A stretch of 15,688 nucleotides of DNA from Blastococcus sp. CT_GayMR20 (lineage in GTDB: Bacteria > Actinomycetota > Actinomycetes > Mycobacteriales > Geodermatophilaceae), in contig NZ_SPQM01000115.1 in NCBI RefSeq assembly GCF_004570345.1, forward strand, positions 1 through 15,688. The letters run 5' to 3'. Under the pieces are notes generated by a model. The model saw only the letters and a list, made by a program, of their open reading frames with translations. It was not told the DNA's origin and made no database searches. Of the stretch, positions 1 to 6,579 are shown one piece after another. Numbering within the stretch: the stretch's first letter is position 1; each line of letters starts with the position of its first letter. A program made the translations under genes and the position numbers.

Positions 1-44
1 TCGACGTGGGGCTCGGAGAGGGCCTGCGGGACTGGCGCACCTGA
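1..44 (+). CDS. C-terminal tail of an upstream gene (partial)
   Basis: An open frame enters from the left edge and stops at TGA 42-44, encoding DVGLGEGLRDWRT. Nearly every codon in this frame ends in G or C, whereas the other two forward frames here give Arg-rich or less biased translations. A promoter-like -10 box starts 2 nt after the stop, which fits a gene end. Thirteen residues are too few to name a family, and the call rests only on codon bias. Confidence 0.35.
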   Translation, partial: DVGLGEGLRDWRT

Positions 45-52
45 GTAGCGTC
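43..52 (+). promoter_or_regulatory. -10-like box (TAGCGT) before the zinc-ribbon gene
   Basis: GAGTAGCGTC contains TAGCGT at 46-51, which matches the TANNNT -10 pattern of actinobacterial vegetative promoters. The same 10-mer occurs at 10502-10511 before another gene. Transcription would start near 58, leaving a leader of about 28 nt to position 86. I see no clear -35 box 17-18 nt upstream. Confidence 0.35.
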
Positions 53-73
53 AGCACGGACATCTCATCCCGC

Positions 74-79
74 AGGAGG
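74..79 (+). promoter_or_regulatory. Strong Shine-Dalgarno AGGAGG that decides the next start
   Basis: A perfect AGGAGG is followed after 6 nt by GTC at 86, exactly where a start codon is expected. The frame beginning there is the zinc-ribbon frame. No ATG, GTG or TTG exists in that frame anywhere from the window edge to the Cys motifs. Confidence 0.5.
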
Positions 80-85
80 CACCCC

Positions 86-322
86 GTCGCCACAAGGCCT
101 GGAAGCTGCGCCGAAGCACACCTGGGTTGCCCCTGCCGGGGGGACCAGTCGATCCACGAGGAACGCTCCAAGGACATCACCGAGGCGCGGGCGAACTCGC
201 AGGACGTCGTCGAGTGCCCCGAGTGCGGGACGTCGACCACGCCGCTGAGCATCGTCACCTGGGGCCACTGCCGGGCCTGCCGGACGGCGCAGTCGCGGGA
301 GATGTACCCCCTCCGCTGGTGA
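86..322 (+). CDS. Small zinc-ribbon protein, start codon uncertain (GTC in place of GTG/ATG)
   Basis: The frame encodes about 78 residues with three Cys pairs: C15-P-C17, C44-P-E-C47 and C62-R-A-C65 (numbered from 86), ending in REMYPLRW. Two CxxC knuckles preceded by a CxC motif are what a zinc ribbon shows. I do not recognise the family, and no catalytic residues are evident. The start is odd: AGGAGG (74-79) points to GTC at 86, and the only other in-frame near-start downstream is CTG at 122. Possible readings are a GTG-to-GTC change or base-calling error, a rare GTC or CTG start, or a gene that has lost its start. The coding frame itself is supported by the spaced Cys pairs. The DUF427 gene follows 16 nt after the stop, so the two are probably co-transcribed. 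Confidence 0.5.
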   Translation, partial: VATRPGSCAEAHLGCPCRGDQSIHEERSKDITEARANSQDVVECPECGTSTTPLSIVTWGHCRACRTAQSREMYPLRW

Positions 323-338
323 CAGGTACAACGGAGGC

Positions 339-620
339 ATGACCACCGCCTCCTGGAACGGCACCGTGATCGCGAAGTCCGACGACATCGTGACCGTCGA
401 GGGCAACGCCTACTTCCCGCTCGCGGACGTGCGCCGGGACCTCCTGCGTCCCTCGGACACGCACACGTGGTGCCCCTGGAAGGGGACGGCGTCCTACTAC
501 TCCGTCGAGGTCGACGGCCAGGTCAACCGCGACGCCGCCTGGTACTACCCGGAGCCGAAGAAGGCAGCCGAGGAGATCACCGGCCGCGTCGCGTTCTGGC
601 GAGGCGTCGAGGTCAGCTGA
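339..620 (+). CDS. DUF427 domain protein
   Basis: The 93-aa product matches the small actinobacterial DUF427 family (PF04248) over its full usual length. It has an N-terminal WNGTVIAKSD strand, VEGNAYFP, the signature block SDTHTWCPWKGTASYYS (about residues 39-55), then DAAWYYPEPKKAA and a closing VAFWRGVEV. The family is a single compact beta-rich domain of unknown biochemical role, probably cytoplasmic. ATG 339 is preferred because it keeps the conserved W near the N terminus. Its GGAGG (333-337) lies only 1 nt from the ATG, an unusually short gap, so coupling to the upstream zinc-ribbon gene that ends at 322 may help initiation. A hairpin region follows the stop. Confidence 0.9.
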   Translation: MTTASWNGTVIAKSDDIVTVEGNAYFPLADVRRDLLRPSDTHTWCPWKGTASYYSVEVDGQVNRDAAWYYPEPKKAAEEITGRVAFWRGVEVS

Positions 621-632
621 TCTCCTGGCGCC

Positions 633-649
633 CCGGGAGCAGTTCCCGG
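633..649 (+). terminator. Hairpin after the DUF427 gene
   Basis: CCGGGA pairs with TCCCGG around a 5-nt loop, 12 nt after the stop. There is no T-run. Its right arm shares bases 647-649 with the left arm of the larger hairpin at 647-681, so only one of the two can form at a time. Confidence 0.3.
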
Positions 650-681
650 CCGGGTCGGGACGACGGCTCATGACCCGGCCG
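647..681 (+). terminator. 10-bp stem hairpin, likely terminator of the zinc-ribbon/DUF427 unit
   Basis: CGGCCGGGTC (647-656) and GACCCGGCCG (672-681) form a perfect 10-bp stem with a 15-nt loop. It lies between two genes on the same strand. A T-tract is absent, as is common in high-GC actinobacteria. It could also be an operator for the gene starting at 747. Confidence 0.4.
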
Positions 682-746
682 CTGCTCCGCCGGACCGTGG
701 GACACGCGCACACCGCGCATCCCACGTCCAGAAGGCGGACATTCCC

Positions 747-1460
747 ATGGCCCAGACCCGCACCACACCCCAGCCCACCCGACTCACCACGGACGGCCAC
801 GTCCCCCGGTCCACCCGGGTGGGGGCAGGACTCGGCATCGCCGGCGTCGTCCTGCTCCTGGCCGGCTTCGCGCTGATGGCGCCGGGCGATGCCGTCCACA
901 CGAATACGACGGCCAAGATCGTCGGCTACTACTCCGACCCGCATCAGACGATGACGTTCACCGGCGGTCTGCTCTCGTGCGCCGGCCTGCTGGCGCTCCT
1001 GCCCTTCATGGCGACCATGACGTCCCGGCTGGGCGGCTCGGGCACGCCGGGTGAGGTGTTCGGGGCCACCGCGCGGATGTCCGGGGCCGGCTACGTCATG
1101 CTGTGCCTCGCCCCGAGCCAGGCGGCCGGTGCGGCCGCTCTCTGGCTCGGGTCGCACGGGGGTGACGCCTCGACGATCGTGGCCCTCAACACGCTGCGGG
1201 CCTTCACCTACTACGTGGCGCTGCTGGCCCTCGCCGGGTTCCTGGCGGCGCTCGGCATCGGTGGCCTGACCACGGGCCGTCTCGCCCGGTGGATGTCGTG
1301 GTCTGCCGTCGCCGTCGGGACGATCCTCGCGGCCGGCGTGGCAGTGGCCCAGACCGGCCTGGCCGACATCGCCTCCATCGTCGCGCTCGCCTGGATCGTC
1401 GCAGCGTCGGTCGGGATGCTGCGCCGGCCCGAGACGGTTCCGGTGTCGGACCGGGGCTGA
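747..1460 (+). CDS. Six-TM integral membrane protein of unknown function
   Basis: The 237-aa protein has a polar N terminus (about 24 residues) and then about six hydrophobic segments near residues 25-45, 70-91, 110-133, 148-170, 183-202 and 206-224. It ends in a short charged tail. The loop after the first segment is polar (HTNTTAKIVGYYSDPHQ). I recognise no family motif. It resembles small actinobacterial multi-pass proteins of the DUF4386-like type, but this is only an impression. AGAAGG (730-735) supports ATG 747. The histidine kinase starts 41 nt downstream on the same strand, so it may be co-transcribed with the two-component pair and serve as a sensor partner or target. That link is inferred from position alone. 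Confidence 0.8.
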   Translation: MAQTRTTPQPTRLTTDGHVPRSTRVGAGLGIAGVVLLLAGFALMAPGDAVHTNTTAKIVGYYSDPHQTMTFTGGLLSCAGLLALLPFMATMTSRLGGSGTPGEVFGATARMSGAGYVMLCLAPSQAAGAAALWLGSHGGDASTIVALNTLRAFTYYVALLALAGFLAALGIGGLTTGRLARWMSWSAVAVGTILAAGVAVAQTGLADIASIVALAWIVAASVGMLRRPETVPVSDRG

Positions 1461-1501
1461 GCGACCACCCGTCAGCGCGATCCGTGCGCGAGGATTCCGC
1501 C

Positions 1502-3463
1502 GTGCCTGCCCCTCGGTCGGTGCAGTACCTCCTGTGGGCCACCGCGCTGGGCGCGACGGCCGCGGCGGTCGCCGCGGCCGTCGTCGCCGTGCGTGCTGGC
1601 CTCGGGCAGCAACAGGCCCGGCTCGTCGACACCCTCGTGGTGGCCGCCTGCTGCACGGTCGGCGCCCTGGTGCTGACCAGCCGACCCGGCCAGCCGGTGG
1701 GCCGGGCCCTGCTGGCCGGAGGGGCCGCCTACGGCGTCGGCCTGCTCCCGGTGGAGTTGCTCGTGGCGCACCTGGCGGGCGACCCGGCAGACGCCGGCGC
1801 ACGCGCACTGCTGCTGGTGGCATTCACGGTGCGCGGCCTGGGCTGGCTGATCCTCGCCGTCGTCCTGCCGCTGGTCTTCCCCGACGGCGCGACCGGGGCC
1901 GCGCGGGTCTGGCTGCGCATCGCCGTCGGGACGCTCGGTCTCTTCGTCGTCGGGATCTTCCTGCAGCCGACCATCAACGACGACCGGATCCCCGGCACCG
2001 ACAACCCCGTCGGCCTCCCCCGGGACCTCCATCTCGTGGCCGACGGGGTCATCGTGGTGGCCTTCGGCCTGGGTGCGCTCTGCCTGGTCGTCGGGCTGGT
2101 GTCGGTGGCGAGCCGCTGGCGGCAGGGGACCCCCCTGGTGCGCCAGCAGGTCGGCTGGTTCGCCCTGGGCCTGGTCGTCGCCGTCGCCGGCGCCGTCCTC
2201 CTCGCGGCCGGCGTCCTCGGCGCCCCGGTGTTCTCCCTCGCCGTCGTGGCGCTCCCGGTGGCCGTGGGCGTCGCCGTCCTGCAGCACCGGCTGTACGAGG
2301 TCGACCTCCTGATCAACCGCGCCCTGCTCTATGCCCTGCTGACCGCCGTGGTGGCCGGCATCTACGTGCTGGTGGTCGCCGGCGTCGGCGCGATGCTGAA
2401 CGAGCGCGGCGCGGGGTGGTTGCCCTGGGCCGCGACCGCCCTGGTGGCGGTGGCGTTCCAGCCCCTGCGCGAGGCGATCCAGCGCGGGGTCAACCGCCTC
2501 ACCTACGGCGCGTGGGACGACCCGCAGGCGCTCGTCCGGTCGCTGCACGCCCGGCTGGAGCAGGCGACCACCCCCGAGGGCGCTCTGCCCGACGTCCTCG
2601 CGGACACGCTGGCGTCCCTCCGCCTGGACTCGTTGTCCGTGGTCACCGCGGACGGCGGCACGCTCGCCGCCGTCGGCGGCGCCCGGCCGGACGACGTCCG
2701 GCGCCTTCCCCTCGTCCACGCGGGGACGACGGTCGGCGAGCTCGTCGTGGGGGGCGGCCGGCGGCGGCGCAGGGACGAGGCCGTGCTGGGCGAGCTCGCC
2801 GGCGCCCTCGCGCCCGCCGTCCAGGCCGCGCGGCTGCACGCCGACCTGGCGCGCTCGCGGGAACGGCTCGTCGTCGCTCGCGAGGAGGAGCGCCGACGGC
2901 TGCGGCGGGACCTCCACGACGGCCTCGGCCCCTCGCTCGCCGGGCTGACGCTCAAGCTCGACACCGCCCGCAACCTCGTGGGCGACCATCCGCTGCTCAG
3001 GGAGATGCGCAGCGACGTCCAGGCGACCATCGCCGACGTCCGGCGGCTGGTCGAGGGGCTGCGGCCGGTCTCGCTCGACGAGTGGGGACTGGCGGAGGCC
3101 CTGCGGCGGCTCGTCGACCGGGCTCCCCCGGGCGGGCCGGAGGTCCACCTCGTGACCGAGAGCGCCGACTCCCCGGCCGCGGCGGTCGAGGTGGCCGCGT
3201 ACCGGATCGTGCAGGAGGCGTTGACCAACGTGCTGCGGCACTCCGGCGCGCACACCTGCGACGTCTCGGTCTGCGGAGCGAACGGGTCGCTGGTGGTGAG
3301 CGTCGCCGACGACGGGCGTGGACCGGGGGCCGGGGACGGACGTGGTTCGGGCCTGGAGACCATGCGCGAGCGCGCCGAGGAGCTGGGCGGCTCCCTGGAG
3401 CTGCTCCCCCGCACCGGCGGCGGCACCCTGGTGCGCGCGGTCCTGCCGAGGAACCCGTCGTGA
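1502..3463 (+). CDS. Multi-TM sensor histidine kinase, NarL/DesK type
   Basis: The 653-aa membrane kinase autophosphorylates a histidine and passes phosphate to the next-door regulator. Residues 1 to about 320 hold many hydrophobic helices with very short loops, ending in FQPLREAIQRGVNRLTYG. This implies sensing within or near the membrane rather than by a large outer domain. Residues about 335-460 form a GAF-like linker region. The HisKA_3 dimerisation helix has the phospho-acceptor His472 in EEERRRLRRDLHDGLGP. The HATPase domain shows its N box (QEALTNVLRHS, N576) and the G-box residues DDGRGP (603-608) and GSGLETM. GTG 1502 was chosen because GAGGA (1490-1494) lies 7 nt upstream; earlier in-frame codons give an Arg-rich, non-hydrophobic leader that overlaps the preceding gene. 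The signal sensed is unknown. Confidence 0.93.
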   Translation: MPAPRSVQYLLWATALGATAAAVAAAVVAVRAGLGQQQARLVDTLVVAACCTVGALVLTSRPGQPVGRALLAGGAAYGVGLLPVELLVAHLAGDPADAGARALLLVAFTVRGLGWLILAVVLPLVFPDGATGAARVWLRIAVGTLGLFVVGIFLQPTINDDRIPGTDNPVGLPRDLHLVADGVIVVAFGLGALCLVVGLVSVASRWRQGTPLVRQQVGWFALGLVVAVAGAVLLAAGVLGAPVFSLAVVALPVAVGVAVLQHRLYEVDLLINRALLYALLTAVVAGIYVLVVAGVGAMLNERGAGWLPWAATALVAVAFQPLREAIQRGVNRLTYGAWDDPQALVRSLHARLEQATTPEGALPDVLADTLASLRLDSLSVVTADGGTLAAVGGARPDDVRRLPLVHAGTTVGELVVGGGRRRRRDEAVLGELAGALAPAVQAARLHADLARSRERLVVAREEERRRLRRDLHDGLGPSLAGLTLKLDTARNLVGDHPLLREMRSDVQATIADVRRLVEGLRPVSLDEWGLAEALRRLVDRAPPGGPEVHLVTESADSPAAAVEVAAYRIVQEALTNVLRHSGAHTCDVSVCGANGSLVVSVADDGRGPGAGDGRGSGLETMRERAEELGGSLELLPRTGGGTLVRAVLPRNPS

Positions 3464-4080
3464 TCCGCGTGCTGGTCGTCGACGACCACCCGCTGTTCCG
3501 CGCCGGGGTCAGTGGCCTGCTGGACTCGGTGGAGGACACCGCGGTCGTGGCCACCGCGCCGGACGGCGACGCGGCGTTGCGCGAGGCCACGCTCACCCGG
3601 CCCGACGTCGTCCTGATGGACCTGAACCTGCCCGGGACGTCAGGGCTCGAGGCGACCAGGCGGATCGTCCGCGCGTGCCCGGACAGCGCCGTCCTGGTGC
3701 TGTCCATGCTGGACGACGACGAGTCGGTGCTGGCCGCGATGCGGGCAGGCGCACGCGGCTACGTGCCCAAGGGCGCCGGTCAGGAGGAGCTGCTCGCCGC
3801 GATCCGCGCGGTGGCCACCGGAGGTGCGGTGTTCGGCGCGGCCGTGGCCGGCCGGATGCTGGCTGCCCTCGACCGCACCCCTGCACCGGCGTTCCCGGAA
3901 CTGACCGACCGTGAGTCGCAGGTGCTGTCCCTGATGGCCGAGGGGTGGGACAACCGCCGCATCGCCGCTGAGCTGGAGGTGAGCACGAAGACGGTGGCCA
4001 ACCACGTCTCGCACGTGCTCACCAAGCTGCAGGCCCGGGACCGCGTCGAGGCGGTGCTCCGGGCCCGCAACCGCAGCTAG
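3460..4080 (+). CDS. LuxR/NarL-family response regulator
   Basis: The 206-aa cytoplasmic transcription regulator has a receiver domain (about 1-120) with acidic pocket D8-D9, phospho-acceptor D54 (LMDLNLPG), S82 and K104 (YVPKG), all in the usual positions. The C-terminal LuxR helix-turn-helix (about 143-206) carries LTDRESQVLSLMAEG and the recognition-helix region STKTVANHVSHVLTKL. The GTG start overlaps the kinase stop as GTGA, so the pair is translationally coupled and almost certainly cognate. The full set of active-site residues suggests a normal phosphorylation switch. Targets are unknown. The nearest candidate is the membrane protein gene at 747. Confidence 0.95.
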   Translation: MIRVLVVDDHPLFRAGVSGLLDSVEDTAVVATAPDGDAALREATLTRPDVVLMDLNLPGTSGLEATRRIVRACPDSAVLVLSMLDDDESVLAAMRAGARGYVPKGAGQEELLAAIRAVATGGAVFGAAVAGRMLAALDRTPAPAFPELTDRESQVLSLMAEGWDNRRIAAELEVSTKTVANHVSHVLTKLQARDRVEAVLRARNRS

Positions 4081-4087
4081 GAGCTGC
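4073..4087. terminator. Short hairpin between convergent genes
   Basis: GCAGCT and AGCTGC form a perfect 6-bp stem around AGG. It overlaps the regulator stop codon and sits in the 17-nt gap before the convergent gene's stop at 4098. It could act in both directions. The short stem and lack of a T-run make it weak. Confidence 0.35.
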
Positions 4088-4097
4088 CACCTCGGGG

Positions 4098-4505
4098 TCA
4101 GCGGCCGGGGCGGGCGCCGGCCAGGTCCCGGGCGGCCGCTGCGGCGTCGGCGTCCAGCCGCTCGGCGACGGCCTCGTTGAAGGAGTCCCAGGCGAACTCG
4201 GGAGGGACCCCGAGGGCCTCGGCGATCTGCTCCCAGCTCGCTCCCCCGCGCAGGGCCGCGCGGATGCCGATCAGCTGGCTGTCGTGGGCCTTCCGGGAGA
4301 CCACCTCACCGAGGGCGAGCAGCTCGAGCGCCTCGTAGGTGTCCAGCGAGGTGTCCCGGAACGACGCCCAGCCGTTCTCGTCGTCGTCGTCGCGAACCGT
4401 GTTGAGGGTGGTCTGGCCGTTGTCGCGGCGGCTGAGGAAGTCCAGGCGGGTGGCGGCGGTCGGCAGGGAGAACTCCTGCTCCAGCGCCTCGGGGGTGATG
4501 CTCAT
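4098..4505 (-). CDS. Conserved-looking 135-aa protein with a possible HTH, function unknown
   Basis: I do not recognise the family. The product is mostly helical and acidic, with no signal peptide, membrane segment or Cys motif. The N-terminal half contains LPTAATRLDFLSRRDNGQ and a run of acidic residues (DDDDEN). The segment ALRGGASWEQIAEALGVPPEFAWDSF (about residues 85-110) reads like a helix-turn-helix of the type found in small actinobacterial DNA-binding or stress proteins. The C terminus is Ala/Asp/Arg-rich. Strong GC3 bias in this frame supports coding. The ribosome-binding site is weak. It is convergent with the response regulator and separated from the next minus-strand gene by a strong terminator, so it is likely monocistronic. 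Confidence 0.75.
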   Translation of the reverse strand: MSITPEALEQEFSLPTAATRLDFLSRRDNGQTTLNTVRDDDDENGWASFRDTSLDTYEALELLALGEVVSRKAHDSQLIGIRAALRGGASWEQIAEALGVPPEFAWDSFNEAVAERLDADAAAAARDLAGARPGR

Positions 4506-4523
4506 GCCTGCGAGCCTGCCCGT

Positions 4524-4537
4524 CCGCCCCGGGGCGG
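4524..4537. repeat. 14-bp perfect palindrome upstream of the 135-aa gene
   Basis: CCGCCCCGGGGCGG is a perfect palindrome 19 nt before the start at 4505. It could be an operator or a 5'-UTR fold. GC-rich palindromes arise easily at this base composition, so the functional claim is weak. Confidence 0.3.
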
Positions 4538-4612
4538 CAAACTCCCACGCCGCGTGACGCCGGTGACGTGGCCGCCACCTGGCACGGCGCTACGGAGCGG
4601 GCACGCGGACGC

Positions 4613-4655
4613 ACGGAGGGCCCGCACCCCGTCAACCGGGATGCGGGCCCTCCGT
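4613..4655 (-). terminator. Strong intrinsic-type terminator after the ferritin-like gene
   Basis: ACGGAGGGCCCGCA (4613-4626) pairs perfectly with TGCGGGCCCTCCGT (4642-4655), giving 14 bp around a 15-nt loop. It starts 15 nt past the stop of the minus-strand gene that ends at 4671. A T-tract is missing, as is typical of actinobacterial hairpin terminators. Confidence 0.75.
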
Positions 4656-4670
4656 CACGGGGCGTGAGGC

Positions 4671-5642
4671 TTACGCGTCGACGCCCACGGCCTCCTTGGC
4701 GAGCGAGGCGAGCTGGGTCTGTGCGGCGCTGGCCACGTTCGCCCGGCCCTTGTGGGTCTCCTCGTAGCGGATGATCACGCGGATGTCGTGCGGCTCCTTG
4801 AGGCCCTTGATGGCCTTCACGGCGTCGCCGACCGAGAGCTGGTCGTAGTTCTTGATCGGCAGCTCGTCGGCGGAGACGTCGCCGAGCTCCTCGCGGGCGG
4901 ACCTGGCGGCGTCGGCGGCGTCCTTGTTGCCCTTGCGGCGGGCGACCTGCTCGGCGCGACGCAGCGAGGCGCTGCGGCCGGCGGTGAGGGTCTCGCGGAC
5001 GGCCTCGGTGAGCTGCTGCGCCCGGTCGGTGACGGCGGAGAAGCGGTCGGAGGTCTCCTCACCGGCGTGCTTCACGGTGTCCACGGCGTTGTTCACCGTG
5101 TTCGCCCAGAAGCGGACGGGGGCGTTGACGGCGCGGGCCACGCCACCGGCGACCTTCTGGACCGGGGTCGGGACGAGCGCCGCGGGGCCACCGAGGGCCT
5201 CCTCGGCGAGGACGACGGTCAGCCACTCGACGGTCGCCTCGTGGGCGCCGATGAGCTTCTCGGCCAGCCGGCGCACCTGGGTCTCCTCGGCCTGCTCGGC
5301 GAGGACCTTGACGTAGGTGGCACGGTCGAGCAGCTGGTGCTCGAGCGACAGGTCGCTCAGCAGCGCCTCCTCGAAGGGAGCCGCCTGCTCGAAGGTGGCC
5401 TTGAGGATCGCGCCGAGACGGCCGACGGCCGGGGTGACGACGTCCGGGACACCGCCGAGGGATCGGAGCGCCTCGGTGATCTCGAGGCTGCGGGCGGCAG
5501 CGTTGTCGGCGTTCTGCGTGAGCTCGCGACGGACGGCGTCGGTACGGGCCTGGGAGATCCGCGTCCGTGCGACCTGCTCCTCGGTCTGCGTGAGCAGGAC
5601 GAGGGCGCGCAACTGGTTGATGATCTTCGTGTTGTGAGCCAT
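4671..5642 (-). CDS. Ferritin-like domain protein with a C-terminal helical module
   Basis: The 323-aa soluble protein is almost entirely helical. Residues about 1-165 look like a ferritin-like four-helix bundle (DUF892/YciE-like), with repeated Glu/His along the helices, such as LSLEHQLLDRATYVKVLAEQAEETQ and LIGAHEATVEWL. The middle (about 175-260) is Ala/Arg/Glu-rich and probably coiled. The C terminus has LPIKNYDQLSVGDAVKAIKGL followed by IRYEETHKGRANV, a short module of the NYDxL...YExxHKxR type that recurs in several actinobacterial proteins. The role may be stress protection or metal handling, but I cannot confirm a di-iron site. GAAGAAG lies just upstream of ATG. The gene follows the TetR gene by 67 nt with its own possible promoter elements and ends at a strong hairpin. 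Confidence 0.8.
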   Translation of the reverse strand: MAHNTKIINQLRALVLLTQTEEQVARTRISQARTDAVRRELTQNADNAAARSLEITEALRSLGGVPDVVTPAVGRLGAILKATFEQAAPFEEALLSDLSLEHQLLDRATYVKVLAEQAEETQVRRLAEKLIGAHEATVEWLTVVLAEEALGGPAALVPTPVQKVAGGVARAVNAPVRFWANTVNNAVDTVKHAGEETSDRFSAVTDRAQQLTEAVRETLTAGRSASLRRAEQVARRKGNKDAADAARSAREELGDVSADELPIKNYDQLSVGDAVKAIKGLKEPHDIRVIIRYEETHKGRANVASAAQTQLASLAKEAVGVDA

Positions 5643-5667
5643 GGCTTCTTCATGCCCGGCTGATCGC

Positions 5668-5698
5668 GAGTGCTAACTCCAGCAAGCGAATTGCTAGC
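5668..5698 (-). promoter_or_regulatory. Candidate regulatory region of the ferritin-like gene: paired TGCTA(A/G)C repeats and a CIRCE-like half-site
   Basis: On the plus strand TGCTAAC (5671-5677) and TGCTAGC (5692-5698) are direct repeats 21 bp apart, two helical turns. Between them AGCAA and TTGCT form an inverted repeat around 5 nt. GAGTGCTAA (5668-5676) equals one arm of the HrcA CIRCE element, but the second arm at the usual 9-nt distance is absent. The stretch is less GC-rich than its surroundings, as control regions often are. Confidence 0.4.
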
Positions 5699-5709
5699 AG
5701 TGAGCCTCG

Positions 5710-6468
5710 TCACGCCCGCTCGAGCTCTGCGTACGCATCGGTGACGCCGAGGACGGCGGCGAGGCCGTGCAACTCGGCCTCGAACATGGGCCCGGCGTCG
5801 TCCAGGGCGAACTTCAGGTGCCCGAAGATCTCCATGCAGACCAGGCCGTAGAGCCGGATCCAGCAGCTGAGGAAGACCTGCATGACGCCCAGGGGCAGCT
5901 GCACCGGGAACTTCGCGCACCAGGCGCGCAGCTGCTCCTGCAGCGGCGGCTCGATCTCGTCGTCGGCCGGGATCGCAAAGCCCCGTTCGGCATAGATCTG
6001 CGCCACCAGGACGGCGAACACCGCGCCGAACCGCTTCGCGGCGAGCTCCGCCGGGCTCTCGTCGCGGCCGGGCACTCCGTGCTCGGGCACGACGCCGTCG
6101 CCGGCACTGCCGAAGAGCAGCCCGAACTCCGCGTGGTGCGTGATGGCCCAGCGCCGGAAGGCCCGGCTGCAGGCGAGCAGCTGGATGGGCGCCGTCGCCG
6201 GGCGGGCGTCGTCCCGGGCGGCCTCGAGGACGGCGACCAGCTCGTCGTAGAGGTCGGCGACGACGTTCTCGACCAGGTCCTCGCGGCTGCTGAAGTAGCG
6301 GTAGAGCGCCGGCGCGGTCATGCCCATCTCGCGGGCCACCGCGCGCAGGGCCAGCCCGTCGACACCCTGGTCGACGAGGACCCGGCGGGCGGTCTCCTTG
6401 ATCTCGCGCACGGTGTCGGCGCGGACGCGGTCGCGGCGGCTCACTGGTTCGACAGGCGCTTCCGCCAT
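5710..6468 (-). CDS. TetR/AcrR-family repressor, WHG-type C terminus
   Basis: The 252-aa cytoplasmic regulator carries an N-terminal TetR helix-turn-helix: IKETARRVLVDQGVDGLALR, then AVAREMGMTAPALYRYFSSREDL (about residues 23-66). The remaining ~180 residues form the helical ligand-binding and dimer domain, resembling the WHG (TetR_C) type with QVFLSCWIRLYGLVCMEIFGHL near the end. It is divergent from the MMPL exporter gene, with a 30-bp dyad in the shared gap. The classical inference is that it represses the exporter and itself and is released by a hydrophobic ligand. GGGAGG upstream supports ATG 6468. Confidence 0.93.
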   Translation of the reverse strand: MAEAPVEPVSRRDRVRADTVREIKETARRVLVDQGVDGLALRAVAREMGMTAPALYRYFSSREDLVENVVADLYDELVAVLEAARDDARPATAPIQLLACSRAFRRWAITHHAEFGLLFGSAGDGVVPEHGVPGRDESPAELAAKRFGAVFAVLVAQIYAERGFAIPADDEIEPPLQEQLRAWCAKFPVQLPLGVMQVFLSCWIRLYGLVCMEIFGHLKFALDDAGPMFEAELHGLAAVLGVTDAYAELERA

Positions 6469-6495
6469 CGACTCCCACCTCCCGGACGATTCCTC

Positions 6496-6524
6496 TTGAC
6501 ACCAGTAAACACCGTATGCACAGT
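6496..6524 (+). promoter_or_regulatory. Possible promoter of the MMPL gene
   Basis: A perfect TTGACA (6496-6501) is followed after 17 nt by CACAGT (6519-6524), a poor -10 match (3 of 6). The operator dyad begins at 6522, so a bound repressor would cover the -10 and start site. The -35 is clear but the -10 is doubtful. Confidence 0.4.
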
Positions 6525-6551
6525 GATCGCTGTTAGCTAACAGTGTTCACT
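6522..6551. promoter_or_regulatory. TetR operator dyad between the repressor and exporter genes
   Basis: The core CTGTTAGCTAACAG (6530-6543) is a perfect 14-bp palindrome. Outer arms AGTGA (6522-6526) and TCACT (6547-6551) pair in register, giving a 30-bp dyad with 3 unmatched bases on each side. Length and position fit a TetR dimer-pair site controlling both divergent genes. Confidence 0.7.
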
Positions 6552-6579
6552 CCGATTCGACGTCAGCACTGGAGAAGCC

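Noticed and set aside
127..342. A 71-aa forward frame over the zinc-ribbon region
   Set aside because: Pro/Gly/Arg-rich with no motif, whereas the overlapping frame has three spaced Cys pairs.
1534..3459. A long forward frame running through the kinase gene into the regulator
   Set aside because: Only the part from GTG 3460 is real. Upstream it is an Arg/Pro/Gly-rich shadow of the kinase.
4752..5663. A 303-aa plus-strand frame opposite the ferritin-like gene
   Set aside because: Low-complexity Gly/Leu/Asp composition. The minus-strand reading has helical heptads, a good start region and a terminator.
5643..5700. A complete CIRCE heat-shock operator before the ferritin-like gene
   Set aside because: Only one arm (GAGTGCTAA) is present. 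At the 9-nt distance the second arm matches 3 of 9 bases, which is chance.
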